Assembly (NCBI GenBank): GCA_020161065.1
Contig: JAIUPH010000019.1
Coordinates: 1-64,000, forward strand
Length of the DNA stretch: 64,000 nt
DNA from: Pseudomonadota bacterium
Lineage (GTDB): Bacteria > Pseudomonadota > Gammaproteobacteria > Burkholderiales > Burkholderiaceae_C
Direction: 5' to 3'
Shown: in pieces, positions 27,299 to 36,531 of the stretch
Numbering within the stretch: the first letter of the stretch is position 1
Layout of the letters: the number at the start of each line of letters is the position of its first letter
Notes under the pieces: generated by a model
Told to the model about the DNA's origin: nothing
What the model saw: the letters and a program-made list of their open reading frames with translations, nothing else
Databases searched by the model: none
Position numbers and translations under genes: made by a program

Positions 27299-28074
27299 TC
27301 GGCGGTGGTCGCGTAGTGCCAGTGCAGCAGCCGGCGGTCGAGCTGCAGGAAGGCCGCATTGACGGCCCAGCCGACGGCCGCGATGGCGACGATGCCGGCC
27401 AGCCCGTCGGCGATGCGGAAGGTCTCCTGGCTGCGCAGCAGGTAGACGCCGATGCCGTCGGACGACAGCAGCATCTCGGCCGTCACCGCCACCAGCAGCG
27501 CCGCGGCCACCGCCAGCCGGATGCCGGTCATCACCACCGGCAGCGTGGCCGGCAGGTCGACGTGCCACAGCGCCTCGCGCCGCGACAACCGCAGCGAGCG
27601 CGACACCGTGTGCAGCAGCGGGTGCGTGCCGCGGATGCCGTCGATCGCGTGGATGAGGATCGGGAACGCCGCGGTGTAGACGATGACCGTGATCTTGGCC
27701 GCGTCGCCGGTGCCGGCGAACAGCATCACCAGCGGCACGATGGCCGGCGGCGGCAGCGGGCGCAGCAGGTCGATCACGGGGTCGGCCAGGTCGCCCAGCC
27801 AGCGGATGCGGCCGATCAGGATGCCCAGCGGCACCATCGTGACGATGGCCAGCGCCAGCGCGATGAGCACGCGGCGCAGCGTCTGCAGCAGCGCCGGCCC
27901 GATGACGGCGGCGTTGCCGGCCAGCGCGCGCAGCACGGCGCCGAAGGTCGGCACGTTGGGGTTGCCGAGGGCGCGCGCCGTCAGCTCCCAGCCCAGCAGC
28001 ACCGCGGCCAGCAGCACCAGCGCCGGGCCGGCGCGGCGCAGCAGCACGGTCGGCGACGCCATGCCCGCCGTCAT
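27295..28074 (-). CDS. ABC transporter permease (nitrate/sulfonate/taurine type), second copy
   Basis: The 259-residue membrane protein has the BPD-type EAA loop (HVDLPATLPVVMTGIRLAVAAALLVAVTAEM) and the family's RPLPPPAIVPL segment. ATG 28074 overlaps the stop of the first permease. Two non-identical permeases suggest a heterodimeric channel with the ATPase at 29932-30735. Confidence 0.9.
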   Translation of the reverse strand: MTAGMASPTVLLRRAGPALVLLAAVLLGWELTARALGNPNVPTFGAVLRALAGNAAVIGPALLQTLRRVLIALALAIVTMVPLGILIGRIRWLGDLADPVIDLLRPLPPPAIVPLVMLFAGTGDAAKITVIVYTAAFPILIHAIDGIRGTHPLLHTVSRSLRLSRREALWHVDLPATLPVVMTGIRLAVAAALLVAVTAEMLLSSDGIGVYLLRSQETFRIADGLAGIVAIAAVGWAVNAAFLQLDRRLLHWHYATTAE

Positions 28075-28835
28075 GCGCGGTTGCTCTGCGTCATGACCAC
28101 GTGCCAGCGCACGACGCGGCCGCGGACGGCGCGCACCAGCGCATTGAGCGCCAGGCCGCTGCCCATCGCCAGCAGCAGCGCGGCGAACATCTCGGGGATG
28201 CGCAGCGTCATCGCCGATTCGTTGAGCTGGTAGCCCAGCCCGTCGCGGCCGGCCAGCATCTCGGTGACCACGGCGGCGATCAGCGCGACGCCGGCGGCGA
28301 TGCGCACGCCGATGAAGATCTCGGGCAGCGCCGCCGGCAGCTGCACCTTCAGCACGCGGTCCCAGCCGGCATAACCGAAAGACGAAGCGGTGCGCAGCTG
28401 CACCGTGGACACCGCGGCCAGCGCGGCGCCGGCGTTCAGGTAGACCGGCCAGACGCAGGCGAACAGCAGGATGAAAGCGAACAGCAGCGGGCCCAGGCCG
28501 AGGAAGAAGATCGCCATCGGCACCAGCGCCGCCGGCGGCAGCGGGCGGAAGAACTCGGCCACCGGGTCGAGCGCGCGCTTCAGCAGCTTGTAGCGCGCCG
28601 TCAGCAGCGCCACCGCAATGCCCAGCAGCGTGGCGCCCAGCAGGCCCAGCAGCGCGCGCGCCAGCGTCTGCCCCAGCGCACGCAGCAGCTCGCCGCCGAC
28701 CAGCCCCGCCCACAAGGCCTGCAGCGTGGGCCCCGGGCCAGGGAAGTACTCGGGGTTGACCCATTGCGTCCAGACGAGGCACTGCCACAGCAGCAGCAGG
28801 CCGCCGATCGAGATCACGGCGCGAAAACGGTGCAC
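28071..28835 (-). CDS. ABC transporter permease (nitrate/sulfonate/taurine type), first copy
   Basis: The 254-residue membrane protein starts with GTG and contains FFRPLPPAALVPMAIFFLG and the EAA loop VQLPAALPEIFIGVRIAAGVA. It lies 76 bp downstream of the binding-protein gene; the gap holds a run of CCACC-type triplets and nothing else that I recognise. Confidence 0.88.
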   Translation of the reverse strand: MHRFRAVISIGGLLLLWQCLVWTQWVNPEYFPGPGPTLQALWAGLVGGELLRALGQTLARALLGLLGATLLGIAVALLTARYKLLKRALDPVAEFFRPLPPAALVPMAIFFLGLGPLLFAFILLFACVWPVYLNAGAALAAVSTVQLRTASSFGYAGWDRVLKVQLPAALPEIFIGVRIAAGVALIAAVVTEMLAGRDGLGYQLNESAMTLRIPEMFAALLLAMGSGLALNALVRAVRGRVVRWHVVMTQSNRA

Positions 28836-28911
28836 GGCGGGCGCCCGGCGGCGGCGGTGGTGGTGGTGGCGATGGTGGCGAGGGTGGCGGTGCTGACCGT
28901 CGCGGCGGCGC

Positions 28912-29862
28912 CTACTTCGCCTCGGCCACCACGTCGGTGGCCTTGAGGCCGGGCTTGATCATGCCGTGGCGCTTGAGCGCCTCGACCACCGGCACGATGT
29001 CGGCCACGTCCATGCGCAGCTCGGGGTCGTAGTCGGACCGCATCGTGTCGGCCACCGACGCCGGCAGCTTGAACTCGTCGATCAGGATCTTGCGCACCAG
29101 CGGCTTGTCGGTGTTCAGGTCCTTGACCGCGCGCGCGACCGCGCGCTTGATCGCGCCGATGGTCTTGCCGTTGGTGGCGATCCAGGCGTCGGTGGCGAAC
29201 ACGCCGTCGATCAGGTAGCGCCGCTTCTCCTCGGCCAGGTAGCCCATGCCCAGCACCACCGGCTTGACCTTGGACGCCTTGATGCTGCTGAAGAAGGGCT
29301 CGGGCGTGCACGACGCGTCGGCGTTGCCGACCTCCAGCGCCGCCTGGTGCTGCGGGAAGGGATTGGTCAGCACCTTCACCGAACTCCAGGCGACGTTGTT
29401 CTTGGCCAGCCAGTCGCGCCAGGCCAGCTCGCACAGGCCGCCGGGCGGGCCGGCGAGGATGGTCTTGCCGGCCACGTCCTTGAAGCTCTTGATGCCCGAG
29501 CGCTCGCTGGCGAGCAGCGGGCCCCACAGCGTGTCGGGCGTGCGCTCCCACTGCAGCCCGATGATGAAGCGGTAGGGCTGGTTCTGGTCGCGCGCGATGA
29601 TGATGGGCGTGGGCGCGGCATAGCCGATCTGCGCGCTGCCGCTGGCCACCGCGGCGGCCGCCGCCGGGCCGCCCTGCACCGGCACCAGCTCCAGGTCGAT
29701 GCCTTCGGCCTTGAAGTAACCCTTCTGGTCGGCGTAGAAGAACGGCACCATGGTGGTCGTCTTCAGGTAGGCGAACTTGACCTTCTCTTGCGCCTGCGCC
29801 GGCGCGGCAGCGGCAAGGGCGGCCAGCGACAGCGCGGCCAGGGTCGGGCGGATCGGGGTCAT
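28912..29862 (-). CDS. ABC transporter substrate-binding protein (NMT1/SsuA type)
   Basis: A periplasmic binding protein of the nitrate/sulfonate/taurine/thiamine-precursor class. The 316-residue product has a Sec signal peptide ending APAQAQ, then VKFAYLKTTTMVPFFYADQKGYF, with the typical second-domain motif AGPPGGLCELAWRDWL. The ligand cannot be read from sequence. It lies between the ATPase and two permease genes of the same transporter. Confidence 0.9.
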   Translation of the reverse strand: MTPIRPTLAALSLAALAAAAPAQAQEKVKFAYLKTTTMVPFFYADQKGYFKAEGIDLELVPVQGGPAAAAAVASGSAQIGYAAPTPIIIARDQNQPYRFIIGLQWERTPDTLWGPLLASERSGIKSFKDVAGKTILAGPPGGLCELAWRDWLAKNNVAWSSVKVLTNPFPQHQAALEVGNADASCTPEPFFSSIKASKVKPVVLGMGYLAEEKRRYLIDGVFATDAWIATNGKTIGAIKRAVARAVKDLNTDKPLVRKILIDEFKLPASVADTMRSDYDPELRMDVADIVPVVEALKRHGMIKPGLKATDVVAEAK

Positions 29863-29891
29863 GGGCTTGTCTCCTTCAACGGGTTGTCAGT

Positions 29892-29940
29892 GCGCTGGTC
29901 TTCAATGTGCTGGTCTTCAACGCGCTTGTTTTCAATGCGC
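29892..29940. repeat. About three tandem 15-bp repeats at the end of the ATPase gene
   Basis: Three copies of a unit like GCGCTGGTCTTCAAT (variants at a few bases) run from 29892 to 29936, with a partial fourth. The stop codon of the ATPase gene (29932-29934) lies inside the last unit. The repeats sit in the gap before the binding-protein gene, where they could vary by slippage. Confidence 0.75.
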
Positions 29941-30735
29941 TTTGGGCAGCGACTTGATCAGCCGCAGCACCTCTTCGCGCAAGGCCAGGAAGCGCGGATG
30001 GGCGCGGGTGCTCAACTGGTCGCGCGGCGCCGGCAGGTCGACCGCGATGTCGCGCAGCACGCGCGTCGGCCGCTGCGACAGCACGATCACGCGGTCGGCG
30101 AGGTACAGCGCCTCGTCGACGTCGTGCGTCACCAGCACGCAGGTCTGGCGGTACTCGGCGGCCAGCGCCAGCAGCAGGTCTTGCACCTCGGCGCGGGTCT
30201 GCGCGTCGACGGCGGCCAGCGGCTCGTCGAGCAGCAGCAGATGCGAGCGCGCGGCCAGCGCACGGGCAATCGCCACGCGCTGCTGCATGCCGCCCGACAC
30301 CTGCCAGGGGTAGAAGTCCTCGAAGCCTTTGAGCCCCACGTGCTGCAGCAGGTCGCGCGCGCGCTCGGCCTTCTGCGGCTCGGACAGGTCGGCAAGCCGC
30401 TTCATGCCGAAGACGACGTTGGCGACGTTGGTGCGCCAGGGCAGCAGCGAGCGGCTGTAGTCCTGGAACACCACGCCGATGCCGGCCGGCGGCCCGCTCA
30501 CCGGCTTGGCTTCGAACACCACGCGGCCGCTGTCCACCGGCATCAGCCCGGCCAGGCACATCAGCAGCGTGGTCTTGCCGCAGCCCGAAGGGCCGACGAT
30601 GGCGATGAACTCGCCCGGCCGCGCCGCGAACGCGAGGTCGCCGATGATGGACGTGGCGGCGCGGCCCGACCCGGCGTCGCCGCCTAGCGCCTTGGCGATG
30701 TGCTGAACGTCGAGGATGGCGTCGGCGCTGCTCAT
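29932..30735 (-). CDS. ABC transporter ATP-binding protein (nitrate/sulfonate/taurine type)
   Basis: The 267-residue ATPase has Walker A GPSGCGKTT, the Q-loop VFQDYSRSLLPW characteristic of SsuB/TauB/NrtD types, signature VSGGMQQR and Walker B LLLLDEPLAAVD. The ATG at 30735 starts MSSADAILDV. The gene follows the amidohydrolase by 14 bp and precedes the binding protein. Confidence 0.92.
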   Translation of the reverse strand: MSSADAILDVQHIAKALGGDAGSGRAATSIIGDLAFAARPGEFIAIVGPSGCGKTTLLMCLAGLMPVDSGRVVFEAKPVSGPPAGIGVVFQDYSRSLLPWRTNVANVVFGMKRLADLSEPQKAERARDLLQHVGLKGFEDFYPWQVSGGMQQRVAIARALAARSHLLLLDEPLAAVDAQTRAEVQDLLLALAAEYRQTCVLVTHDVDEALYLADRVIVLSQRPTRVLRDIAVDLPAPRDQLSTRAHPRFLALREEVLRLIKSLPKAH

Positions 30736-30749
30736 CGGTGGGCCCGGCG

Positions 30750-31868
30750 TCAAAGCCCGTGCAGCGCGGCCATCTCGTCGATCAGCTCGCGCTGCAGCGC
30801 CATGAAGCGCGCGCCCGGCTGCTGCAGGCCGAAGAACTCGGAGAACGGGTCGGTCACCTCGGTGCGCCGGCCCGCCAGTTCTTCCATCACCGCCAGCCCG
30901 CAGAACGGCACGCAGGCTTCGGAATAGCCGCCCTCGTGCACCACCACCAGCTTGCCGCCGGCGTGCTGCGCGGCCATCGCCTTGGCCTGCTTGGTCATCC
31001 AGCGGAAGCTCTCGGGGTGCAGTTGCATGCGCGCCAGCGGGTCGACGCCGTTGGCGTCCAGCCCGCTGGCGACGATCAGCAGCTGCGGCTTGAAGCGGTC
31101 GATCGCCGGGCGCACGATGCGCTCGAAGGCGTAGACATAGCTCTCGTGGCCGCCGCCGGGCTGCAGCGGCACGTTGACGTTGTAGCCGAGCCCGGCGCCG
31201 GCGCCGCGGTCTTCGGCGCCGCTGTAGCCGGGCGGGAAGCAATGTTCCTGGTGCAGCGAGATCGTCAGCACGTCGGGCCGCTCGTAGAAGATCGACTGCG
31301 TGCCATTGCCGTGGTGCACGTCCCAGTCGAGCACGGCGATGCGCTCGATGCCGTGGCGCGCCCGGGCCGCCTCGATCGCGATGGCGATGTTGTTCAGCAG
31401 GCAAAAGCCCATGCTGTGCTCGCGCAGGCAATGGTGGCCCGGCGGGCGCGACAGCGCGAAGGCGTTGGCGAACTCGCCGCGCCACACGGCATCCACCGCG
31501 GCCAGCGCGAGGCCGGCCGACAGCCGCGCGATCTCGTAGCTGCCGGGGCCGAAGGGCGCCACCTCGCCGAGGTCGCCGCCGCCGGCGTCGCTGAGACGCT
31601 TGAACTCGTCGAGGTAGCTGCGCGGGTGCACGCGCGCCAGGTCCTCGTCGGTCGCCAGCGGCGCGCTGCGCACGGCGAGGTGGTCGGTCAGGCCCGAGAC
31701 GTCCATCAGCGACTTGATGCGGCGCTTGCTGTCCGGCGACTCGGCCATGCCGCTGCCGGCCATCGGCTGCACCCAGCCGCCGACCGGCAGGAACAGCGCG
31801 TGCAAGCCCCCGGGCACGTGCCAGAAGGTGCGCTCGTCGTGGAAGAAGGCGGTCGGCTTGGCGGTCAT
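30750..31868 (-). CDS. Histone-deacetylase-superfamily amidohydrolase (acetylpolyamine-type)
   Basis: A zinc-dependent deacetylase, probably acting on an N-acylated small molecule. The 372-residue protein has the active-site PPGHH (H145, H146), DWDVHHGNG with zinc ligands (D183, H185) and GLDANGVDP. ATG 31868 has a GGAGAAG site 6 nt upstream; the upstream ATG at 31894 overlaps the -10 box and is rejected. First gene of an operon with an importer, a sulfatase and an amidase. Confidence 0.9.
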   Translation of the reverse strand: MTAKPTAFFHDERTFWHVPGGLHALFLPVGGWVQPMAGSGMAESPDSKRRIKSLMDVSGLTDHLAVRSAPLATDEDLARVHPRSYLDEFKRLSDAGGGDLGEVAPFGPGSYEIARLSAGLALAAVDAVWRGEFANAFALSRPPGHHCLREHSMGFCLLNNIAIAIEAARARHGIERIAVLDWDVHHGNGTQSIFYERPDVLTISLHQEHCFPPGYSGAEDRGAGAGLGYNVNVPLQPGGGHESYVYAFERIVRPAIDRFKPQLLIVASGLDANGVDPLARMQLHPESFRWMTKQAKAMAAQHAGGKLVVVHEGGYSEACVPFCGLAVMEELAGRRTEVTDPFSEFFGLQQPGARFMALQRELIDEMAALHGL

Positions 31869-31893
31869 GTCGGGCTTCTCCGGATGGGGGACC

Positions 31894-31931
31894 ATCGTAG
31901 AAATCAATTGTTTCGTTGTCAACAGAATCAA
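31894..31931 (-). promoter_or_regulatory. Promoter with MarR-type operator upstream of the amidohydrolase operon
   Basis: Minus-strand -35 TTGACA (31917-31922), 17-bp spacer, -10 TACGAT (31894-31899). The plus-strand operator TTGTTTCGTTGTCAACA starts at 31908 and its extension to 31931 is identical to the site at 24461-24484 over 24 bp. Transcript start is expected near 31887. Confidence 0.82.
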
Positions 31932-31959
31932 CCCGCGGCGGCGGCGCGGCGCGGTCGTA

Positions 31960-32715
31960 TCAGATCCCGCGCGCGCCGGCGGCGATGCGGCCTCCGCCGT
32001 CGGCCACCAGCACCGCGCCGGTGACGAACGAAGCCTCGTCGCCGGCCAGGAAGCGGATGCAGGCTGCCATCTCCGCCGGCTGCGCCAGGCGGCGCAGCGC
32101 CAGCCGCGCGGCGATGGCGGCGAACTCCTGCTCGATCGTGGTGCCGGCCAGCGCCGCCGCCTGCTGCATCTCGGCCTCGGCCATCGCGGTGCGCGTCCAG
32201 CCCGGGCACAGGCAGTTGGCGCGGATGCCGTGCACCCCGTGCGCGTAGGCGATGCTGCGCGTGTAGGCGACGACGCCGGCCTTGGCCGGCGCGTAGCTGG
32301 CGCTGCCAGGCGTGGAGTTGAAGGCCGCCACCGAGGCGACATTCACGATGGCACCGCCACCGACCGTGCGCAGCACGGGAATCGCGCCGCGGCACACGCG
32401 CATCGTGCCGCTCAGGTTGACGGCCAGCATGCGGTCCCAGGTGGCGTCGGTCACGTCCTCGGGGTCGTCGGCGGCCACCACGCCGGCGGCGTTGACGACG
32501 GCGCGCAAGCCGCAGAGCTCGCGCGCCGTGGCCATCAGCCGGTCGACGTCGGCCTGCTGCGTGACGTCGCCTTGCAGCGCGACGACGCCGTCGCGCGCCG
32601 CGATGGCGTCGCGGTCGAAGGCCAGCACGCGCGCGCCGTCGGCGACGAAGCGCTCGACCGCCGCCGCGCCGATGCCGCTGGCGGCGCCGGTGACGAGCAC
32701 CAGCGGGCCCGTCAT
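31960..32715 (-). CDS. Short-chain dehydrogenase/reductase (SDR)
   Basis: An NAD(P)-dependent oxidoreductase of 251 residues. It has the nucleotide-binding TGAASGIG, the NAAG motif (VVNAAGVV), catalytic Ser region NVASVAAF and YAPAK (Y-x3-K), then CPGWTRT. The ATG overlaps the UPF0261 gene stop (ATGA). It is the last gene of a four-gene set that starts at 36147. Substrate unknown. Confidence 0.9.
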   Translation of the reverse strand: MTGPLVLVTGAASGIGAAAVERFVADGARVLAFDRDAIAARDGVVALQGDVTQQADVDRLMATARELCGLRAVVNAAGVVAADDPEDVTDATWDRMLAVNLSGTMRVCRGAIPVLRTVGGGAIVNVASVAAFNSTPGSASYAPAKAGVVAYTRSIAYAHGVHGIRANCLCPGWTRTAMAEAEMQQAAALAGTTIEQEFAAIAARLALRRLAQPAEMAACIRFLAGDEASFVTGAVLVADGGGRIAAGARGI

Positions 32716-33971
32716 GCGCGCGCCTCCGCGCCGGCCGGGATCAGCCCTTGCGCCACCCAGCGGTCGAAGACGCTCAGCACCGCGTCGCAGAACGCCGGGT
32801 CGTTGATGTGGGCGTCGATCTCGATGAAGTCGACCGGCGGCCGCACGGCTTGGCGCAGCGCGGCGTTGAAGGCCGCCAGCCCTGCGGCATCGTGCAACGG
32901 CTGGCCCGGGCGGTCCCAGCCTTCGATGCCGCCGTTGGGCAGGATGAAGGCGGTGGGGCCGGTGGCGAGCGCCAGCTTGTCGCCCACCACCTGCGCGGCG
33001 CGGCAGCGCTCGTCGGGCGTCATCAGCACCGAGGCGATCAGCCGGTTGTGCGCGTGGTAGGGCCGCTCGGCGTGCTCGGGGCGCAGCGGCTTCCAGGTCT
33101 GCAGGTCGATCATGTCGAGCGCGCCGGGCGCCACGATCTGCGGGATGCCTTGCGCGCCGGCGGTCTGCAGCCGGCTGGGGCCCGAGGTGACGACCGAGCC
33201 GTGCACCTCGTTGCCCACTTCCTGCAGGCACAGGTCCAGCACCGCGGCCACGCGGCGCTGCGCGGCCAGCGACTCGATGGCGCGGCCGCCCATGCCGGTG
33301 CAGTGGAACACCGCCACTTCGTAGCCGCGGCGCTCCAGCGCCGGCTTCAGGCTAACCATATAAGTCAACGCACTGCTGCCCAGCGAACTGATGGCCACCA
33401 GCGGCTTGTCCGCCGCCAGCGGCCGCGCGCCGCGGCAGGCGCCCAGCACCGCGCCGGCCGCCTGCGACAAGATGGCGCGGCAGATCTCGTTGAGCCCGTA
33501 GAGCCCGCCGGCCCACAGGATCATCATCAGGTCGGGCGCCAGCCGCTCGGGCGGGATCAGGTGCGAATACGCGACCGTCGACACCACGAACTTGGGCATG
33601 CCCAGCGGCAGCGCGGCGGTGACGTCGAGCGCGAGGTCGGTGCCCATCGTGCCGCCCAGCGCCAGCAGGCCGTGCAGCCGGCCCTCGCCGTACAGGCGCA
33701 GCGCCAGCGCGGCGGCGCCGGCGGCCATCTGCGTCATTGCGGCGTTCTCGTCGCCGAGCGCGGCGATGGCTTCGAGGCTCGTGCCGGCGGCCGCCGCCAC
33801 CTCGGTGTTGGGGTGCTCGGGCGCGAAGCGCGGCTTGCCCAGCACGCCGACGTCCATGATCGCCGCGCTGCCGCCACCGTCTTCGATGCAGCGGCGGATG
33901 AACAACAACTCGTCGGCCTTGGTGTCGGCGGTGCCGACGATCAGGATATGAGGCTTCACGGGGGGCGTCAC
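32712..33971 (-). CDS. UPF0261/Tm-1-like ATP-binding protein
   Basis: The 419-residue protein matches the UPF0261 family: HILIVGTADTKADELLFIRR at the N-terminus, the GGTMGTDLALDVTAALPLGMPK segment, FHCTGMGGRAIESL and GSVVTSGPSRLQTAG. The role of this family in bacteria is poorly defined. It starts with GTG overlapping the SDR stop (GTGA) and overlaps the next SDR start. Association with SDRs and an aminotransferase points to a catabolic pathway. Confidence 0.88.
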   Translation of the reverse strand: MTPPVKPHILIVGTADTKADELLFIRRCIEDGGGSAAIMDVGVLGKPRFAPEHPNTEVAAAAGTSLEAIAALGDENAAMTQMAAGAAALALRLYGEGRLHGLLALGGTMGTDLALDVTAALPLGMPKFVVSTVAYSHLIPPERLAPDLMMILWAGGLYGLNEICRAILSQAAGAVLGACRGARPLAADKPLVAISSLGSSALTYMVSLKPALERRGYEVAVFHCTGMGGRAIESLAAQRRVAAVLDLCLQEVGNEVHGSVVTSGPSRLQTAGAQGIPQIVAPGALDMIDLQTWKPLRPEHAERPYHAHNRLIASVLMTPDERCRAAQVVGDKLALATGPTAFILPNGGIEGWDRPGQPLHDAAGLAAFNAALRQAVRPPVDFIEIDAHINDPAFCDAVLSVFDRWVAQGLIPAGAEARA

Positions 33972-34774
33972 GATCCATCCTTCGCTTGCAGGTTCGCATG
34001 GAACTCGTCCATCACCTGGCCCGATTCGGGCAGCGTCATGCCGCCGTCGACCACCAGCGTCTGCCCGGTGACCCAGCGCGCCTGTTCGCTGGCGAGGTAC
34101 AGCATCGCCCAGGCGATGTCGTCGGGCTCGCCGGCGCGGCCCAGCGGTATCTCGCGCACCAGTTGAGCCTTGGTCTCCGGCTGGCTCAGGCGGCCGCGCG
34201 GCTTGGCGACGAAGCCGGGCTCGACGCCGTTGACGGTGATGCCCAGCGGCGCCAGTTCCAGCGCCGCCGAGCGGATGAAGCCGTTGACGCCGGCCTTGGC
34301 CGCCGCGTAGTGCGCCGCGCCCAGCATCGCGACCCGCGGGCCGGTGACCGACGAGGTGACGACGATGCGGCCGCCGCGCACTTTCAGCGCCGGCAACGCC
34401 GCCTGCGTCAGCCAGAAGCAGCTTTCGAGGTTCAACTGCAGCGCCTCGCGCAGCGTGGCGGTGGTCAAGGTCTCCAGAGCGGACCAGGGGCAGCCGCCGG
34501 CGTTGTGCACCAGCACGTCCAGCCGGCCGAAAGCGGCCACGGTGTCGGCCACGGCTTGGCGGCAGCCGGCTTCGTCGGCGGCGTAGGCGCAGGCCTGGGC
34601 TTGCAGGCCGCGTGCGCGCAATTCGGCGGCCGGGTCTTCGGCGGCGGCCAGCGAGCGGTTGGCCAGCATCACCGCGGCGCCGGCCTCGGCCAGCCGCGTG
34701 GCCACCGCGGCGCCGATGCCGCGGCCGGCGCCGGTGACCAGCGCGGCCTTGCCGTCGAAGCGCAAGGGCGTCAT
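33968..34774 (-). CDS. Short-chain dehydrogenase/reductase (SDR)
   Basis: The 268-residue oxidoreductase has TGAGRGIG, VHNAGG, TSSVTG and YAAAK (Y-x3-K), followed by GVEPGFV. It is translationally coupled to the aminotransferase upstream (ATGA) and to the UPF0261 gene downstream (GTGA). It is not closely similar to the SDR at 31960-32715. Confidence 0.9.
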   Translation of the reverse strand: MTPLRFDGKAALVTGAGRGIGAAVATRLAEAGAAVMLANRSLAAAEDPAAELRARGLQAQACAYAADEAGCRQAVADTVAAFGRLDVLVHNAGGCPWSALETLTTATLREALQLNLESCFWLTQAALPALKVRGGRIVVTSSVTGPRVAMLGAAHYAAAKAGVNGFIRSAALELAPLGITVNGVEPGFVAKPRGRLSQPETKAQLVREIPLGRAGEPDDIAWAMLYLASEQARWVTGQTLVVDGGMTLPESGQVMDEFHANLQAKDGS

Positions 34775-36147
34775 CGCAGTTCCCCGCAGAACTCGCGCAG
34801 TACGTCGAGATATCGCGCCGTATCAGCGGCCGTCGTCGCCGGGCACATCAGCAGCATGCAGTGGAAGGGCGTGATCAGCACGCCGCGGTTCATGAAGTAG
34901 ACGTGCAGCAGCGCTTCCAGCGCATCGTCGCGGCCGCGGCGGAAGGCGGCGGCGTCGCGCGGCGGCGCCGGCGTGAACATGGTCTCCAGCCGGCCGCCGA
35001 GCTGGCTGACGCACCAGGGCAGGCCGTGCTCGGCAATCAGCGCGCGCGACGCCTCGGCCAGGCCTTGCGCCAGGTCGGCCATGTGCGCGAAGGCCGGCGG
35101 CGTCAGCACCTCGGACAGCACGGCGTGCACGGCCGCCACCTGCAGCGCGCTGCCGGCCAGCGTGCCGCCGAAACCGAGGTGCGCGCTTTGCCGCACCTCC
35201 ACCGGGTTGACCTTGGGCACCACCTGCCACAGCTTTTGCGCCAGCGCTTCGCTGACGCCGTACAAGCCCACCGGCACGCCGCCGCCCACCGCCTTGCCGA
35301 CCACCAGGCCGTCGGGCTGCAGCGCGTCGCGCCCGGTCACGCCGCCGGGGCCGCTGGAGAAGGTGTGCGTCTCGTCCAGCACCAGCAGCGTGCCGGTCTC
35401 GCGCGTGGCCTCGCGCAAGGCGGCGATGAAGCCGGGTTGCGGCTCGATCATGCCGAAGTTGGTCATGAACGGCTCGGCCAGCACGCAGGCCACGTCGCGG
35501 TTGGCCAACGCCTGACGCAAGGCGGCCTCGTCATTGAACGGCACCACGGCCGAGACGCGTGCATGGTCCACCGCGTTGGGATGGATGCCATTGCGCAGCA
35601 CGACGCGGCCTTGCAGGTCGAGCGCGACATGCGCTTCTTCGACCGAGCCGTGGTAGCAGCCGTCGAACACCAGCACCTTGGGCCGGCCGGTGACCATGCG
35701 GGCGATGCGGATCAGCGCGCGGTTGGCGTCGCTGGCCGAAGTGGTGAAGCCCCAGTACGGCAGCCCGAAGCGGCGCGCCAGTTCCTCGCCGACCCATTGC
35801 GCCTGCAGCGTCGGCAGCATCAGCGTGGCGCCGCGGCCGAGCTGCGCCGCCACCGCCTGCGTGACGGCCGGGTTGCCGTGGCCGCACATGCCGCCGGTGT
35901 CGCCGAGGCAGAAGTCCACGTAGTCCAGGCCGTCGGCGCATTGCACGCGCGCGCCCGCCGCCGACGCCACCGCCAGCGGAAAGCCGCCGGCCCAGCGCCG
36001 CATCCAGTGCGAGGGCGCGCCGTACAGGTAATGCTGCTGGCCGGCCTCGAACGCGGCGCGCGAACGCGGGTGGTCGGCCGCAAAGCGTGTCTGCTCGCGC
36101 GCCAGCAGCCGCTGCACGGCTTGCGGGTCCAGCGTGGCGGTGCTCAT
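34771..36147 (-). CDS. Class III aminotransferase (glutamate-1-semialdehyde aminomutase-like)
   Basis: A PLP enzyme of 458 residues. It shows DFCLGDTGGMCGHGNPAV, the FDGCYHGSVEEA segment, the DETHTF motif and the PLP lysine in VVGKAVGGGVPVG. It resembles HemL-type enzymes but its neighbours are catabolic, so a transaminase acting on an amino acid or amine is more likely than tetrapyrrole synthesis. ATG 36147 is preferred to GTG 36156. It is the first gene of a coupled set with two SDRs and a UPF0261 protein; no clear promoter was recognised among the repeats upstream. Confidence 0.87.
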   Translation of the reverse strand: MSTATLDPQAVQRLLAREQTRFAADHPRSRAAFEAGQQHYLYGAPSHWMRRWAGGFPLAVASAAGARVQCADGLDYVDFCLGDTGGMCGHGNPAVTQAVAAQLGRGATLMLPTLQAQWVGEELARRFGLPYWGFTTSASDANRALIRIARMVTGRPKVLVFDGCYHGSVEEAHVALDLQGRVVLRNGIHPNAVDHARVSAVVPFNDEAALRQALANRDVACVLAEPFMTNFGMIEPQPGFIAALREATRETGTLLVLDETHTFSSGPGGVTGRDALQPDGLVVGKAVGGGVPVGLYGVSEALAQKLWQVVPKVNPVEVRQSAHLGFGGTLAGSALQVAAVHAVLSEVLTPPAFAHMADLAQGLAEASRALIAEHGLPWCVSQLGGRLETMFTPAPPRDAAAFRRGRDDALEALLHVYFMNRGVLITPFHCMLLMCPATTAADTARYLDVLREFCGELR

Positions 36148-36249
36148 CGTCTGCACCGCGCTTCACTCGACTCGCGACGCATGAGATCGGCGATCGCAAG
36201 CGGCTCCTCTCGGCTCGGCGCAGCCGTTCGCGTACGAGCATTGGCGCGA

Positions 36250-36485
36250 GCAAAGGCGCGGGCGGACAGCCGGCGGGGCGCCACTGCTTGCCCTCGCTGC
36301 GCTCGGGTGCCCTGCGATGCTCGGTCTCGCGACCCTGCCGCATAACTCACTGCGCTCACTCCGTTCGCTGCGTTCGGACAGATGCGGCAAGTCAGTGCAC
36401 GAAGCGCGCTGCGCGCGCGGGTCACGAGCGCTCCGCTTCTCGGCTGCGCACAAGCGCCCCACCGGCTGCCCGCCCGCGCCTTTGC
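36250..36485 (+). repeat. Long-hairpin element 1 (236 bp, 32-bp terminal inverted repeats)
   Basis: This lies in the 752-bp gene-free gap 36148-36899. The ends, 36250-36281 and 36454-36485, are inverted copies (about 30 of 32 match). Inside is a weaker inner stem (TCGCGACCC with GGGTCACGA) and an 82-bp core (36338-36419) that includes CCGCAT ... ATGCGG. The core recurs inverted in element 2. Arginine-rich open frames cross it but look like shadows of the palindromes. Confidence 0.8.
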
Positions 36486-36531
36486 AGATGCACCCAGGAC
36501 TTCGAAGCACGCACGCCACCGCCGCTCGAAC

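Noticed and set aside
28836..28911. CCACC-type triplet run between the permease and binding-protein genes
   Set aside because: Short, low-complexity and without a clear hairpin; no regulatory role can be supported.
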